A DNA stretch of 64,000 bases from Pseudomonas entomophila (lineage in GTDB: Bacteria; Pseudomonadota; Gammaproteobacteria; Pseudomonadales; Pseudomonadaceae). The notes below the pieces were generated by a model. That model ran no database searches and was not told the DNA's origin. It saw only the letters and a program-made list of their open reading frames with translations. The first letter of the stretch is position 1, and each line of letters begins with the position of its first letter. This document shows, piece by piece, positions 31,843-40,151 of the stretch. The DNA lies in assembly GCF_018417595.1 (NCBI RefSeq), contig NZ_CP070982.1:1-64000 (forward strand), read 5' to 3'. A program made the position numbers and the translations under genes.

Positions 31843-33408
31843 TCAATCATCGAACCGGATCGGACACAGCTCCACTCCTTCAAGCTTCTGTAATTCCTCG
31901 ATCACCTGCGGCCGTGCCCGGTGCAGCGTCAGGCTGCCGCCAAGGCGCATCAGTCGTCGCGCCTCGCGGTGCAACATATCCACACCCGAGTAATCGATGA
32001 AGTTCACCTGTCGCGCATCGATCACCACATGCGGCCCCTGGCAGCGCTGTAAACGCACCTGCAGGTAATGCGCCGCGCCGAAAAAGATCGACCCGCCCAC
32101 CCGCAACACGTCCGCCTCCCCTTCCCGGCTCTGCTGCACCCGCGGCCGCGAAGTGCGCTTGAGGTAGAAGAACAGCGATGCCAGCACCCCGGCGTAGATC
32201 GCCGTCTGCAGTTCCAGCAGCAGCGTCGCGGCGGCGGTCAGCGCCATTACCAGAAACTCCGGGCGGCTTACCCGAAACAACGCACGGATGCCGCGATGGT
32301 CCACCAGCCCCCAGCAGATCAACAGGATGCTGCCCGCCATCGCCGGGATCGGCAGATGGGCGATCAGCCCGGCACCAGCGACCGCGAACAGCGCCACCCA
32401 CAGCGCCGAGAACACCCCGGCCAATGGCGAGCGGGCGCCTGCGTCGTAGCTGAGCCCGGAGCGGGTAAAGGAGCCGGAGGACAGGTAGCCGGAGAACAGT
32501 GCCCCCACGATGTTCGACAGGCCCTGGGCGCGGATCTCCTGGTTGGCGTCGATCAATTGCTCGGAGCGCGCGGACAGGGAACGGGCGATGGACAGGCTGG
32601 TGACCAGGCCGAGCATGCCGACAGCCACGGCACTGGGCAACAGGCGCAGCATCAGTTCCACATCGAGTAACGGCAGTGGGCTGAGCGGTGGCAACTGGCC
32701 GATGAAAGCGGGCACGCGTGGTACATGGCCGAACACGCGGGGCAACAGCCAGGCCGCCAGGCTCACCAGCAGCAGACTTATCAACAGCCCCGGCCAGCGT
32801 GGGCGCCACAGCTTCAACACCACTCCGATCACCAGGGTGCTCAGCCCCAGAATCAGCGATGGCATGTCCACCTCGCCCACATGGCCGGCCAGTTCCTGCA
32901 CGGTCTTCAGGGCCGTGGCTTGGCTTGGCAGGCCCAGGCCCAGCAGGTTGGGCAGTTGCCCCAGCGCGATGACGACGGCGGCACCGAGGGTGAAGCCCAG
33001 CACTACCGAATGGGAGACGAAGTTGACCAGTGCGCCGAAGCGCAGCAGCCCCAGCAAGAGTTGGAAGATACCGCCGAGAAAGGTCAGCAGCAGCACCAAG
33101 GTCACGTAGTCGGCGCTGCCGGCCACGGCCAGTGGGCTGATGCTGGCATAGAGGACGATGGAGATGGCTGCGGTGGGGCCGCAGATCAGGTGCCAGGACG
33201 AGCCCCACAGGCAAGCCACCAGCACCGGCGCGATGGCGGCGTACAGGCCGTATTCGGCGGGCAGGCCGGCGATCAGGGCGTAGGCGATCGATTGCGGCAG
33301 GGCGAGGATGGCGCCGCTCAGACCCACCAGCAGGTCCTGGCGCAGGCTGCGGCCCGATTGGCGGGGGAGCCAGGTGAGGAAGGGCAGCAGGTGGGTCAGG
33401 CGGGGCAT
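31843..33408 (-). CDS. SulP family anion transporter with STAS domain
   Basis: A 521-residue inner-membrane permease of the SLC26/SulP family, probably for sulfate or bicarbonate. The SulP signature region is near the N-terminus (LVGLSGAILALPQSIAYALI), about 12 hydrophobic segments follow, and a cytoplasmic STAS domain ends the protein (VIDARQVNFIDYSGVDMLHR near 470). I chose ATG 33408 (MPRLTHLLPFL), since the longer frame runs through a REP element. Its neighbours are the choline-sulfate genes, so sulfate transport would fit the context. Confidence 0.88.
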   Translation of the reverse strand: MPRLTHLLPFLTWLPRQSGRSLRQDLLVGLSGAILALPQSIAYALIAGLPAEYGLYAAIAPVLVACLWGSSWHLICGPTAAISIVLYASISPLAVAGSADYVTLVLLLTFLGGIFQLLLGLLRFGALVNFVSHSVVLGFTLGAAVVIALGQLPNLLGLGLPSQATALKTVQELAGHVGEVDMPSLILGLSTLVIGVVLKLWRPRWPGLLISLLLVSLAAWLLPRVFGHVPRVPAFIGQLPPLSPLPLLDVELMLRLLPSAVAVGMLGLVTSLSIARSLSARSEQLIDANQEIRAQGLSNIVGALFSGYLSSGSFTRSGLSYDAGARSPLAGVFSALWVALFAVAGAGLIAHLPIPAMAGSILLICWGLVDHRGIRALFRVSRPEFLVMALTAAATLLLELQTAIYAGVLASLFFYLKRTSRPRVQQSREGEADVLRVGGSIFFGAAHYLQVRLQRCQGPHVVIDARQVNFIDYSGVDMLHREARRLMRLGGSLTLHRARPQVIEELQKLEGVELCPIRFDD

Positions 33409-33434
33409 GGGGTGTCCTTGATAATGCACGATCT

Positions 33435-33521
33435 CTGTAGGAGCGGCTTCAGCCGCGATGCAGGCAACGCGGTGTCTGGCACCCACTGCGTGGGTGATCG
33501 CGGCTGAAGCTGCTCCTACAG
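33435..33521. repeat. REP pair (TAGGAGCGGCTTCAGCCGCGA type)
   Basis: Inverted copies CTGTAGGAGCGGCTTCAGCC and GGCTGAAGCTGCTCCTACAG flank a spacer of about 45 bp. They lie between the SulP gene and the binding-protein gene. Confidence 0.88.
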
Positions 33522-33542
33522 GTGTTGTGGTCGCTTGTTAAG

Positions 33543-34466
33543 TCATAGTTTGGCCTTTATAGCCTCTTGTGCGTCACGACCGGATTTAGCGGTCACTCCG
33601 GCCAGCCATCCTTCCAGTACCTGCGGATGGTCCTTTAGCCAAGCCTTGGCCGCCTCGTCAAAGCTCACTTTCTTATCCACAACCTCGGCCATGATGCTGT
33701 TCTCCATACCCAGCGTGAACGTCAGGTTGGCCAGCAGCTTCGCTGCATTCGGGCACGCCTGTGGATATCCCTTGCGGGTCAGCGTGTACACATCGCCTTT
33801 GCTCCCAAACCATTTTTCGCCACCCGTGAGGTAGTGCATCTTCAACTTCACGTTCATCGGGTGCGGGGTCCAGCCCAGGAAGGTGATGAACTGCTGCTTC
33901 TTCACCGCCCGATCCACCTGGGCCAGCATCGCCTGCTCGCTGGATTCGACCAGTTTCCACTGCCCGAGCTCGAAGTCGTTCTTGTCGATGATCTCCTTCA
34001 GCGACAGGTTGGCCGGTGCGCCGGAGCCGATGCCGTAAAGCTTCTTGTCGAACTTGTCGGCGTACTTGTGCAGGTCGGCGAAGTCCTTCACGCCGGTCTC
34101 CCACACATAATCGGGCACCGCGAGGGTGAATTCAGTGCCCTCCAGGTTGCGCGCCAGCTGCCGCACGTCGCCATTGGCGATGAACTTGTCATGAAAGCCC
34201 TGCTGCGCCGGCATCCAGTTGCCGAGGAAGGCATCCACCCGGCCATCCTTCAAGCCTCCATAGATGATCGGCACGGCCAGGCTGTCGATTTTCACCTGGT
34301 AGCCCAGGCTTTCCAGGAGCAGGCGGGCGACGGCATTGGTGCTGGCGATATCGCTCCAGCCGGGGTCGGCCAGTTTCACGGTGCCGCATTGCGCGTCGTT
34401 GTCGGTGGCGTGGGCCGTGCCCAGGCTCAGGGCCAGGGCGAGCACGGCGGTGGAGAACTTCTGCAT
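33543..34466 (-). CDS. Choline/betaine ABC transporter substrate-binding protein
   Basis: A 307-residue periplasmic binding protein of the OpuAC/ChoX type. The signal peptide is MQKFSTAVLALALSLGTAHA. The mature part has the glycine-betaine-binding fold with conserved Trp residues (LGNWMPAQQ, FLGWTPHPM) expected to form an aromatic cage around the quaternary amine. The start is ATG 34466, 14 bp after the betC stop codon. The pairing with choline sulfatase suggests uptake of choline or choline-O-sulfate. Permease and ATPase genes are not in the window. Confidence 0.87.
   Translation of the reverse strand: MQKFSTAVLALALSLGTAHATDNDAQCGTVKLADPGWSDIASTNAVARLLLESLGYQVKIDSLAVPIIYGGLKDGRVDAFLGNWMPAQQGFHDKFIANGDVRQLARNLEGTEFTLAVPDYVWETGVKDFADLHKYADKFDKKLYGIGSGAPANLSLKEIIDKNDFELGQWKLVESSEQAMLAQVDRAVKKQQFITFLGWTPHPMNVKLKMHYLTGGEKWFGSKGDVYTLTRKGYPQACPNAAKLLANLTFTLGMENSIMAEVVDKKVSFDEAAKAWLKDHPQVLEGWLAGVTAKSGRDAQEAIKAKL
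33673..33681 (+). promoter_or_regulatory. DnaA box (exact), inside the binding-protein gene
   Basis: TTATCCACA in the coding sequence. Confidence 0.6.
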
Positions 34467-34480
34467 GGCGGCCTCTCTTC

Positions 34481-35998
34481 TCAATCCAGGGGGGCGGGCT
34501 GTGGATAACGTGCCTTGCGCTCGAGGTCGTCGAGATCGATGTGGTTGCGCATGTACTGTTGGCTAGCGTCCACCAGGGGTTGGTGGTCCCAGCTTTTCAG
34601 CGTGCCGATGGACAGCGCCTCGGCCACCAGGCGGCGGCGGCGCTGGCTGGCCAGCACTTGCTGGCGCAGGCTGGGGATATCCCAGCGCTGCTTCGCTTCA
34701 TCGACCCATGCCTGCAGCAGCGCCTGGTGGTCCGGGCTGCCGGTGAGGTTCTCCCGCTCGTACGGGTCGCGGCTCAGATCGTAGAGTAAACAGGGGTCGT
34801 CCTCGCTGTACACGAACTTGTAGGCGCCGCGGCGGATCATCATCAGTGGGCCGACCGTGCCTTCGGCCATGTACTCGCCGATCACCTCGTCATGCCCGCC
34901 CTGCCCTTGCAGGTGCCCGAGCAGCGAGCGGCCATCCAGGTGCAGGTCTCTATCCACAGTGCCGCCGGCCAGTTCGACCAGGGTTGGCAGCAGGTCGCAG
35001 GTGGAAACGCTGGCGTTGATGCGCGCCGGTGCGAAGTGCTTGGGCGCATGGATCAGCAACGGTACCCGGGCCGACATCTCGAACCAGTGCATCTTGTACC
35101 AGAGCCCCCGCTCGCCAAGCATGTCGCCGTGGTCGCCGGAGAAGACGATCAGGGTGTCGTCGGTCAGGCCGCAGTCTTCCAGCGTCTGCAGAAGCAGGCC
35201 GATATTGTCGTCGATGTAGCTGCAGGCGCCGAAGTAGGCACGACGGGCGTCGCGGATCTTGTTCTCAGGCAGGGGTTTGTCCCACAGGTCGTAGACCTTG
35301 AGCAGGCGTTGTGAATGAGGGTCTTGCTGGTCCTGGGCGATCTCGTCGCGGGGCAGCGGGATATCCACAGCCTGGTAGAGATCCCAATAGCGTTTGGGAA
35401 TGGTGTATGGGTCATGCGGGTGGGTCATCGACACGGTCAGGCAGAAGGGCCGGTCATCGTCTTCGCGGACATGGTCGTAGAGGTACTGGCGTGCCTTGAA
35501 CACCACCTCCTCGTCGAAATCCAGCTGGTTGGTGCGCACGCACGGCCCGGCCTGCAGCACCGAGGACATGTTGTGGTACCAGCTCGGGCGTTCGTCAGGC
35601 GCGTCCCAGTTCACCGCCCAGCCGTAGTCGGCCGGGTAGATGTCGCTGGTCAGGCGCTCCTCGTAGCCGTGCAGCTGGTCCGGGCCGCAGAAGTGCATCT
35701 TGCCCGACAGCGCGGTGCGGTAGCCGAGACGACGCAGGTAGTGGGCGTAGGTCGGAATGTCGGCGGGGAATTCAGCGGCGTTGTCGTAGGCGCCGATGCG
35801 GCTGGGCAACTGGCCGCTGACCAGGGTGAAGCGCGAGGGCGCGCACAGCGGGCTGTTGCAGTAGGCGGCATCGAACACCACGGCCTGCTCGGCGAGGCGC
35901 GCCAGGTTGGGCATCTTGATCGGCGACGGGCTGTAGATCGGCAACAGCGGCGCGGCCATCTGGTCGGCCATGATGAACAGGATGTTGGGTTGCTTCAT
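34481..35998 (-). CDS. betC: Choline-sulfatase
   Basis: A 505-residue sulfatase hydrolysing choline-O-sulfate to choline and sulfate, which yields an osmoprotectant precursor. The formylglycine motif CAPSR is at Cys52-Arg56. Metal ligands include Asp11-12 (IMADQM) and the later SGDHGDMLGERGLWYK. The C-terminal region carries the choline-sulfatase-specific extension. The start is ATG 35998 (MKQPNILFIMADQM), because the longer frame overlaps betR. It is co-directional with the binding protein and divergent from betR. Confidence 0.94.
   Translation of the reverse strand: MKQPNILFIMADQMAAPLLPIYSPSPIKMPNLARLAEQAVVFDAAYCNSPLCAPSRFTLVSGQLPSRIGAYDNAAEFPADIPTYAHYLRRLGYRTALSGKMHFCGPDQLHGYEERLTSDIYPADYGWAVNWDAPDERPSWYHNMSSVLQAGPCVRTNQLDFDEEVVFKARQYLYDHVREDDDRPFCLTVSMTHPHDPYTIPKRYWDLYQAVDIPLPRDEIAQDQQDPHSQRLLKVYDLWDKPLPENKIRDARRAYFGACSYIDDNIGLLLQTLEDCGLTDDTLIVFSGDHGDMLGERGLWYKMHWFEMSARVPLLIHAPKHFAPARINASVSTCDLLPTLVELAGGTVDRDLHLDGRSLLGHLQGQGGHDEVIGEYMAEGTVGPLMMIRRGAYKFVYSEDDPCLLYDLSRDPYERENLTGSPDHQALLQAWVDEAKQRWDIPSLRQQVLASQRRRRLVAEALSIGTLKSWDHQPLVDASQQYMRNHIDLDDLERKARYPQPAPLD
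34500..34508 (-). promoter_or_regulatory. DnaA box (exact), near the betC 3' end
   Basis: TGTGGATAA in the last codons of betC. Confidence 0.6.
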
Positions 35999-36052
35999 GG
36001 TGCCCTTCCATCGTCGAGGGTTATGGTGAACGCTTGCAATCCAGCATGGTGC

Positions 36053-36061
36053 TGTGGATAA
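36053..36061 (-). promoter_or_regulatory. DnaA box (exact), betC-betR gap
   Basis: TGTGGATAA in the divergent intergenic region. Confidence 0.7.
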
Positions 36062-36107
36062 CCTTGGTAAAGCCCACGTCGGGCAATGACTGGGATTAGC
36101 CAAGCTT

Positions 36108-37004
36108 ATGTTTGAGCACCTTGCCGACCTGTCCCTCGATGCCTTGCGCGTGTTCGAGGCCGCCGCACGCTTGCGTAGCTTCACGGCTGCGGCCCTTGAG
36201 CTGGGCACAACCCAGCCGGCTGTGAGCCAGCAGGTCAAGCGCCTGGAGGCGCAACTGGGGACGCGGTTGTTCGACCGTATCTACCGGGGCATCGAGCTGA
36301 CCGAAGCGGGCCAGCTGCTGTTCGAGCAGGTACATCAAGGGCTTCAGGCCATGGACGATGGTGTTGCCTTGGCCAGCGGGCGTGGTCAGCGCGAGGTATT
36401 GCAGGTGGCCTCTGACTTCGCGTTTGCCGCGTTCTGGTTGATGCCGCGTCTGCAGCGTTTCCATGAGGCTTATCCACAGGTGGATGTAAGCCTGGTGACC
36501 GGCGAGCGCAGCCAGGGGATGTTGCGCCCGGACATCGATGTGGCGGTGCTGTTTGGCGATGGGCGCTTCCATCAGGGCGAGAGTCGCTGGTTGTTCGACG
36601 AGGAGGTCTTCCCGGTCTGCAGCCCACGGCTGACTCATGGCAAACCCTTGTCAGCCGTGGCTTTGCAACGATTGCCGTTGCTGCATCTGAAGGGTGAGCA
36701 GGCTAGTCGCTGGTTCGATTGGGCGGGAGTGTTTCGTGGTCTTGGTGTGGACAGCCCGCCTCCGTCCGGGCAGTTGCGATTCGATAACTACACGCTGCTG
36801 ATCCAGGCCGCGATTGCCGGGCAAGGAGTGGCGATTGGCTGGGCGCATCTGGTCGATGGGCTGGTCGAGCAAGGATTGTTGTGTCGGCCTATGGAAGGCA
36901 GTTTGCGGTCGGCGCGCGGGTATTACGTGGTGCTGCCGCCGCGCAAACGGCGCGGGGCGTTGATCCAGCGGTTCGTAGACTGGCTGGAGCAGGAGCGGTT
37001 GTAG
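36108..37004 (+). CDS. betR: LysR regulator of choline-sulfate use
   Basis: A 298-residue LysR-type regulator with N-terminal helix-turn-helix (FTAAALELGTTQPAVSQQVK). It is divergent from betC over a 109-bp gap, the arrangement of the choline-sulfate utilisation regulator in pseudomonads, so control of betC and the binding protein is inferred. Its stop codon lies inside the first bases of a REP element. An exact DnaA box lies inside it at 36470 and another in the gap upstream at 36053. Confidence 0.85.
   Translation: MFEHLADLSLDALRVFEAAARLRSFTAAALELGTTQPAVSQQVKRLEAQLGTRLFDRIYRGIELTEAGQLLFEQVHQGLQAMDDGVALASGRGQREVLQVASDFAFAAFWLMPRLQRFHEAYPQVDVSLVTGERSQGMLRPDIDVAVLFGDGRFHQGESRWLFDEEVFPVCSPRLTHGKPLSAVALQRLPLLHLKGEQASRWFDWAGVFRGLGVDSPPPSGQLRFDNYTLLIQAAIAGQGVAIGWAHLVDGLVEQGLLCRPMEGSLRSARGYYVVLPPRKRRGALIQRFVDWLEQERL
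36470..36478 (+). promoter_or_regulatory. DnaA box (exact), inside betR
   Basis: TTATCCACA, the last exact box found in the window. Confidence 0.6.
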
Positions 37005-37116
37005 GAGCGGCCTTGTGCCGCGAAAGGGCTGCAACGCAGCCCCTACAATGTTTCAGGAATGCTTAAATCTGGGGGCCGCTTCGCGCCCCTTTCGCGGCAC
37101 AAGGCCGCTCCTGCAC
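37001..37116. repeat. REP pair overlapping the betR stop codon
   Basis: Inverted copies TGTAGGAGCGGCCTTGTGCC and GGCACAAGGCCGCTCCTGCA. The spacer holds GGGCTGC-AAC-GCAGCCC (37027-37043), which looks like the recurring terminator hairpin. The betR stop codon TAG is supplied by the REP sequence. Confidence 0.85.
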
Positions 37117-37165
37117 GGATGGCGTAGACTTCAAGATGTTCGCATTACCGCAATCAGGAGCTGCC

Positions 37166-37498
37166 GTGCAAAGGATCAAGGGCTATCACGCCCACGTGTA
37201 CTACGACGCATCGACCATGGAACAGGCCCGTGAGCTGTGCGAGGAGGCGACGCGCCTGTTCCCCGTGACCATGGGGCGCATGCACCAGAAACCGGTCGGC
37301 CCGCACCCGGACTGGAGCTGCCAGCTGGCCTTCGGGCCGGAGGTGGTGGGTGTGGTGCTGCCGTGGCTGGCGCTGTATCGCAAGGGGCTGGTGGTGTTCC
37401 TGCATCCTGAGACCGGCGATGAGCTGGCGGATCACCGCGATCATGCGATCTGGATGGGGGCAGTAAGGCCGTTGGATCTGTCGATTTTTCAAGGTTGA
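37166..37498 (+). CDS. DOPA 4,5-dioxygenase family protein
   Basis: A 110-residue protein of the DOPA-dioxygenase-like family (PF08883-like), with conserved KGYHAHVYYD at the N-terminus, GRMHQKPVGPHPDWSCQL and FLHPETGDELADHRDHAIWM. These supply the His residues thought to bind metal. GTG 37166 is preceded by AGGAG at 5 bp and gives the conserved start, better than the ATG at 37136. Bacterial members often have no proven substrate. It stands alone between a REP pair and a terminator. Confidence 0.85.
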   Translation: MQRIKGYHAHVYYDASTMEQARELCEEATRLFPVTMGRMHQKPVGPHPDWSCQLAFGPEVVGVVLPWLALYRKGLVVFLHPETGDELADHRDHAIWMGAVRPLDLSIFQG

Positions 37499-37510
37499 AC
37501 ACTGCAAGAG

Positions 37511-37539
37511 AGTGGTGGCAGGCAGTGCCTGCCACCACT
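37511..37539. terminator. Bidirectional terminator hairpin
   Basis: A perfect 14-bp stem, AGTGGTGGCAGGCA/TGCCTGCCACCACT, with a one-base spacer, lies between convergent genes and is followed by CTTTCGCTATTTTTT. Confidence 0.8.
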
Positions 37540-37545
37540 CTTTCG

Positions 37546-37875
37546 CTATTTTTTATGCACCAAGTTCAAACCGCCAACGACCTCGACATACTGGCAGATG
37601 GTGGAACCGTTGACGACTTTCGGGTTTGGGTTTTCGTCGGTTGTCGGTGCCAAGATAAGGTTGGAGACCTTCTGAATGCCTTTGGTACCTTTTTCATCCT
37701 CATTAGGTACAAAGCCGTTCCAGCCCGGACCAGCCGTGTATGCATAGCCTGAAAAGTTGTGATCATCAGTGGTAGCCGTGCTGGCCTCAACGATATCCTT
37801 CGTAGATGGGCAGTTTGCCGCAACCGCGTTGCCCATCATGAAAAGAGCCAATAGAGTAGTTCCGATCAATCGCAT
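37546..37875 (-). CDS. Small secreted protein (DUF3757-like), promoter region cut by an IS
   Basis: A 109-residue exported protein. The signal peptide is MRLIGTTLLALFMMGNAVAA, then NCPSTKDIVEAST and two Cys in total, which could form one disulfide. It resembles the DUF3757 family of unknown function. That assignment is from memory. AAAGGA lies 10 bp before the ATG. The IS256-family element at 37921 is inserted 45 bp upstream of this start codon, so the native promoter is probably separated from the gene. Confidence 0.7.
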   Translation of the reverse strand: MRLIGTTLLALFMMGNAVAANCPSTKDIVEASTATTDDHNFSGYAYTAGPGWNGFVPNEDEKGTKGIQKVSNLILAPTTDENPNPKVVNGSTICQYVEVVGGLNLVHKK

Positions 37876-37912
37876 GACTGCTATTCCTTTTGCAGGGTTG
37901 GAAGGCTCATCA

Positions 37913-37920
37913 TGCAATGT
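37913..37920. repeat. Target site duplication, left copy
   Basis: TGCAATGT directly abuts the left inverted repeat of the IS element. The same 8 bp recur at 39283-39290. Confidence 0.88.
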
Positions 37921-37972
37921 GAGGGTGTCAGAAATTTTGTGTTCGGGCATAACATGAGTAAGAGGTGCATGT

Positions 37973-39220
37973 ATGCCAACCAAAAAGAAACCCTTGCGTG
38001 ACCTGCCCAAAATCCCCAAAGAGCTGCTGGAGCAGTTCGGTGAGGGCCTGATGACCGCAGAAGCTATCGAGGATGCCTCTGCGGCGTTCAAGAAGGCCCT
38101 GATCGAACGCGCTCTGCATGCCGAGCTTGGCCACCACCTGGGCTATCCGCCGGGCGCGCAGCGCCCAGAGGATGAAACCAACCAGCGTAACGGCAAGAGT
38201 GGCAAGACGGTTTTAACGGGGGATGGCCCACTGCGGCTGGAAATTCCTCGCGATCGAGACGGCAGTTTTTCGCCCATTCTGATCCCCAAGCACGAGCGGC
38301 GGTACACCGGTTTCGATGACAAGATCATCGCCATGTACGCCCGTGGAATGACGGTCAGAGAGATCCGAGCCTTTTTGTCCGAGCAGTATGGAACAGAGGT
38401 CTCACCCGACTTCATCAGCTCTGTGACAGACGAGGTCATGGACGAGATTGGCGCGTGGCAACAGCGGCCACTGGAGCCGATGTACCCGGTCATTTTCTTC
38501 GATGCACTGCGGGTGAAGATCCGCGAAGAGGGCCTGGTGCGCAACAAGGCCATTTACCTGGCCCTGGGCGTCCTCCCCGACGGGACGCGGGATATCCTGG
38601 GCATCTGGATCGAGAACACCGAGGGCGCGAAGTTTTGGATGAAGGTCTTTAACGATCTCAAGACGCGCGGTGTCGAAGATGTGCTGATTGCCGTGACCGA
38701 TGGCCTCAAAGGTATGCCAGAGGCTCTCAGTGCCGTGTTTCCAGAGACGACGTTGCAAACGTGCATCGTGCACCTGATCCGCAACAGCCTCGACTTCGCG
38801 GCCTGGGACAAGCGGCGGGCTCTGGCCAAGGAGCTGAAGCCGATTTACCAAGCCATTAATGCTGAAGCGGCTGAGCAAGCACTCGATGAGTTTGAGAACG
38901 GGCCGTGGGGCGAGAAATATCCAACGGTGGTGGCTGCCTGGAGACGCGCCTGGGATCGAGTGATTCCATTTTTCGTCTTCCCACCGGCCATCAGAAAGGT
39001 GATTTACACCACCAACGCCATCGAGAGCATCAACGCCCAGCTACGCAAGGTCATCAAGACTCGCGGGCATTTCCCGAATGATGACGCAGCGACCAAACTG
39101 ATTTGGCTGGGATTGCGCAACATAACAGCCAATTGGGGAAAACCGGCCCATGATTGGAAAAGCGCGATGAATCAATTTGCGATTCTGTACGGAGATCGGT
39201 TCATCAGGCCGACCTGGTGA
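37973..39220 (+). CDS. IS256-family (Mutator-type) transposase
   Basis: A 415-residue DDE transposase that moves the element by copy-out/paste-in. The catalytic acids lie in IFFDALRVKI (Asp, near 183), AVTDGLKGMPEAL (Asp, near 242) and YTTNAIESINAQLRK (Glu, near 348). The signature HLIRNSLDFAAWDKR is present. It appears full length with no frameshift. The start ATG 37973 follows AAGAGGTG. Confidence 0.95.
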   Translation: MPTKKKPLRDLPKIPKELLEQFGEGLMTAEAIEDASAAFKKALIERALHAELGHHLGYPPGAQRPEDETNQRNGKSGKTVLTGDGPLRLEIPRDRDGSFSPILIPKHERRYTGFDDKIIAMYARGMTVREIRAFLSEQYGTEVSPDFISSVTDEVMDEIGAWQQRPLEPMYPVIFFDALRVKIREEGLVRNKAIYLALGVLPDGTRDILGIWIENTEGAKFWMKVFNDLKTRGVEDVLIAVTDGLKGMPEALSAVFPETTLQTCIVHLIRNSLDFAAWDKRRALAKELKPIYQAINAEAAEQALDEFENGPWGEKYPTVVAAWRRAWDRVIPFFVFPPAIRKVIYTTNAIESINAQLRKVIKTRGHFPNDDAATKLIWLGLRNITANWGKPAHDWKSAMNQFAILYGDRFIRPTW

Positions 39221-39227
39221 GAATCAG

Positions 39228-39247
39228 GGCCTGCCTGACGGCAGGCC
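39228..39247 (+). terminator. Hairpin after the transposase gene
   Basis: Perfect 8-bp stem GGCCTGCC/GGCAGGCC with loop TGAC, 7 bp after the transposase stop codon and inside the IS. Confidence 0.65.
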
Positions 39248-39282
39248 GTTACCGGCCCGCACACAAAAAATCTGACAGTCCC

Positions 39283-39290
39283 TGCAATGT
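39283..39290. repeat. Target site duplication, right copy
   Basis: TGCAATGT immediately follows the right end of the IS element, matching the left copy. Confidence 0.88.
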
Positions 39291-39308
39291 GGAATTTTCC
39301 CTACACAA

Positions 39309-39324
39309 CTAGCAAAAATGCTAG
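39309..39324 (-). terminator. Weak hairpin after trpA
   Basis: CTAGCA-TTTT-TGCTAG (minus strand) lies 18 bp beyond the trpA stop codon. It is a possible terminator of trpBA but has no T run. Confidence 0.4.
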
Positions 39325-39341
39325 GTCACGTCCGCACGTTT

Positions 39342-40151
39342 TCAGCGACGAGCGCTGCGCACACCCTCAGCCAGCTGCGAGCACAGGCTCAGCACATCTT
39401 TCACCGCCTGACCGGCATCCTTGGCCTGGGCGATCTTGTCGACCAGCGCCGAACCGACCACCACACCATCAGCCAGACGGGCGATAGCTGCAGCCTGTTC
39501 AGGCGTACGGATACCGAAACCAACACTGATCGGCAGATTGGTATGCCGGCGCAGGCGGGCAATGGCCTCGGTCACATGCTCGGTAGTCGCCGAACCCGCG
39601 CCCGTCACACCTGCAACCGACACGTAGTAGACGAACCCGGAGCTGCGCTCCAGCACGCGCGGCAGGCGCGCATCGTCGGTGGTCGGGGTGGTCAGGCGGA
39701 TGAAGTCGATGCCTGCGGCCTGGGCCGGGGTGGCCAGCTCGGCGTCGTGCTCCGGTGGCAGGTCGACGATGATCAGGCCATCGACGCCGGCCTCTTTCGC
39801 CTCGGCGACGAACTGCGCCACACCGAAACGGTGGATCGGGTTGTAGTAACCCATCAGCACGATCGGCGTGGTCTGGTTATCGACACGGAATTCGCGAACC
39901 ATTTGCAGGGTCTTGGCCAGGGTCTGGCCGGCTTCCAGGGCGCGCAGGGTGGCGAGCTGGATAGCCACGCCGTCGGCCATCGGGTCGGTGAACGGCATGC
40001 CCAGCTCGATCACGTCGGCACCAGCCGCTGGCAGGCCCTTGAGGATCTGCAACGAAGCGTCGTAGCCCGGGTCGCCAGCGGTGACGAAGGTGACCAGGGC
40101 GGAGCGGCCTTCGGCCTTGAGTTCGGCGAAGCGTTGTTCGAGACGGCTCAT
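39342..40151 (-). CDS. trpA: Tryptophan synthase alpha chain
   Basis: A 269-residue alpha subunit that cleaves indole-3-glycerol phosphate to indole. Catalytic Glu and Asp lie in [14 protein letters not shown] (near 50) and the phosphate site includes [12 protein letters not shown]. It channels indole to TrpB, whose stop codon overlaps this ATG (ATGA). The IS element lies 59 bp beyond the 3' end. Confidence 0.97.
   Translation of the reverse strand: MSRLEQRFAELKAEGRSALVTFVTAGDPGYDASLQILKGLPAAGADVIELGMPFTDPMADGVAIQLATLRALEAGQTLAKTLQMVREFRVDNQTTPIVLMGYYNPIHRFGVAQFVAEAKEAGVDGLIIVDLPPEHDAELATPAQAAGIDFIRLTTPTTDDARLPRVLERSSGFVYYVSVAGVTGAGSATTEHVTEAIARLRRHTNLPISVGFGIRTPEQAAAIARLADGVVVGSALVDKIAQAKDAGQAVKDVLSLCSQLAEGVRSARR

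Larger units (their letters stand above)
37921..39282 (+). mobile_element. IS256-family insertion sequence
   Basis: A complete 1362-bp element. The left end is GAGGGTGTCAGAAATTTTGT and the right end, read inward, is GGGACTGTCAGATTTTTTGT, giving imperfect inverted repeats of about 28 bp. Both ends are flanked by the direct repeat TGCAATGT. One transposase gene fills it, followed by a GGCCTGCC-TGAC-GGCAGGCC hairpin. The intact ends and duplication suggest a fairly recent insertion. Confidence 0.92.

Noticed and set aside
34956..34964. Further DnaA boxes such as CTATCCACA here and GGTGGATAA near 7816
   Set aside because: One mismatch to TTATCCACA. I counted exact matches only, to keep the enrichment claim conservative.
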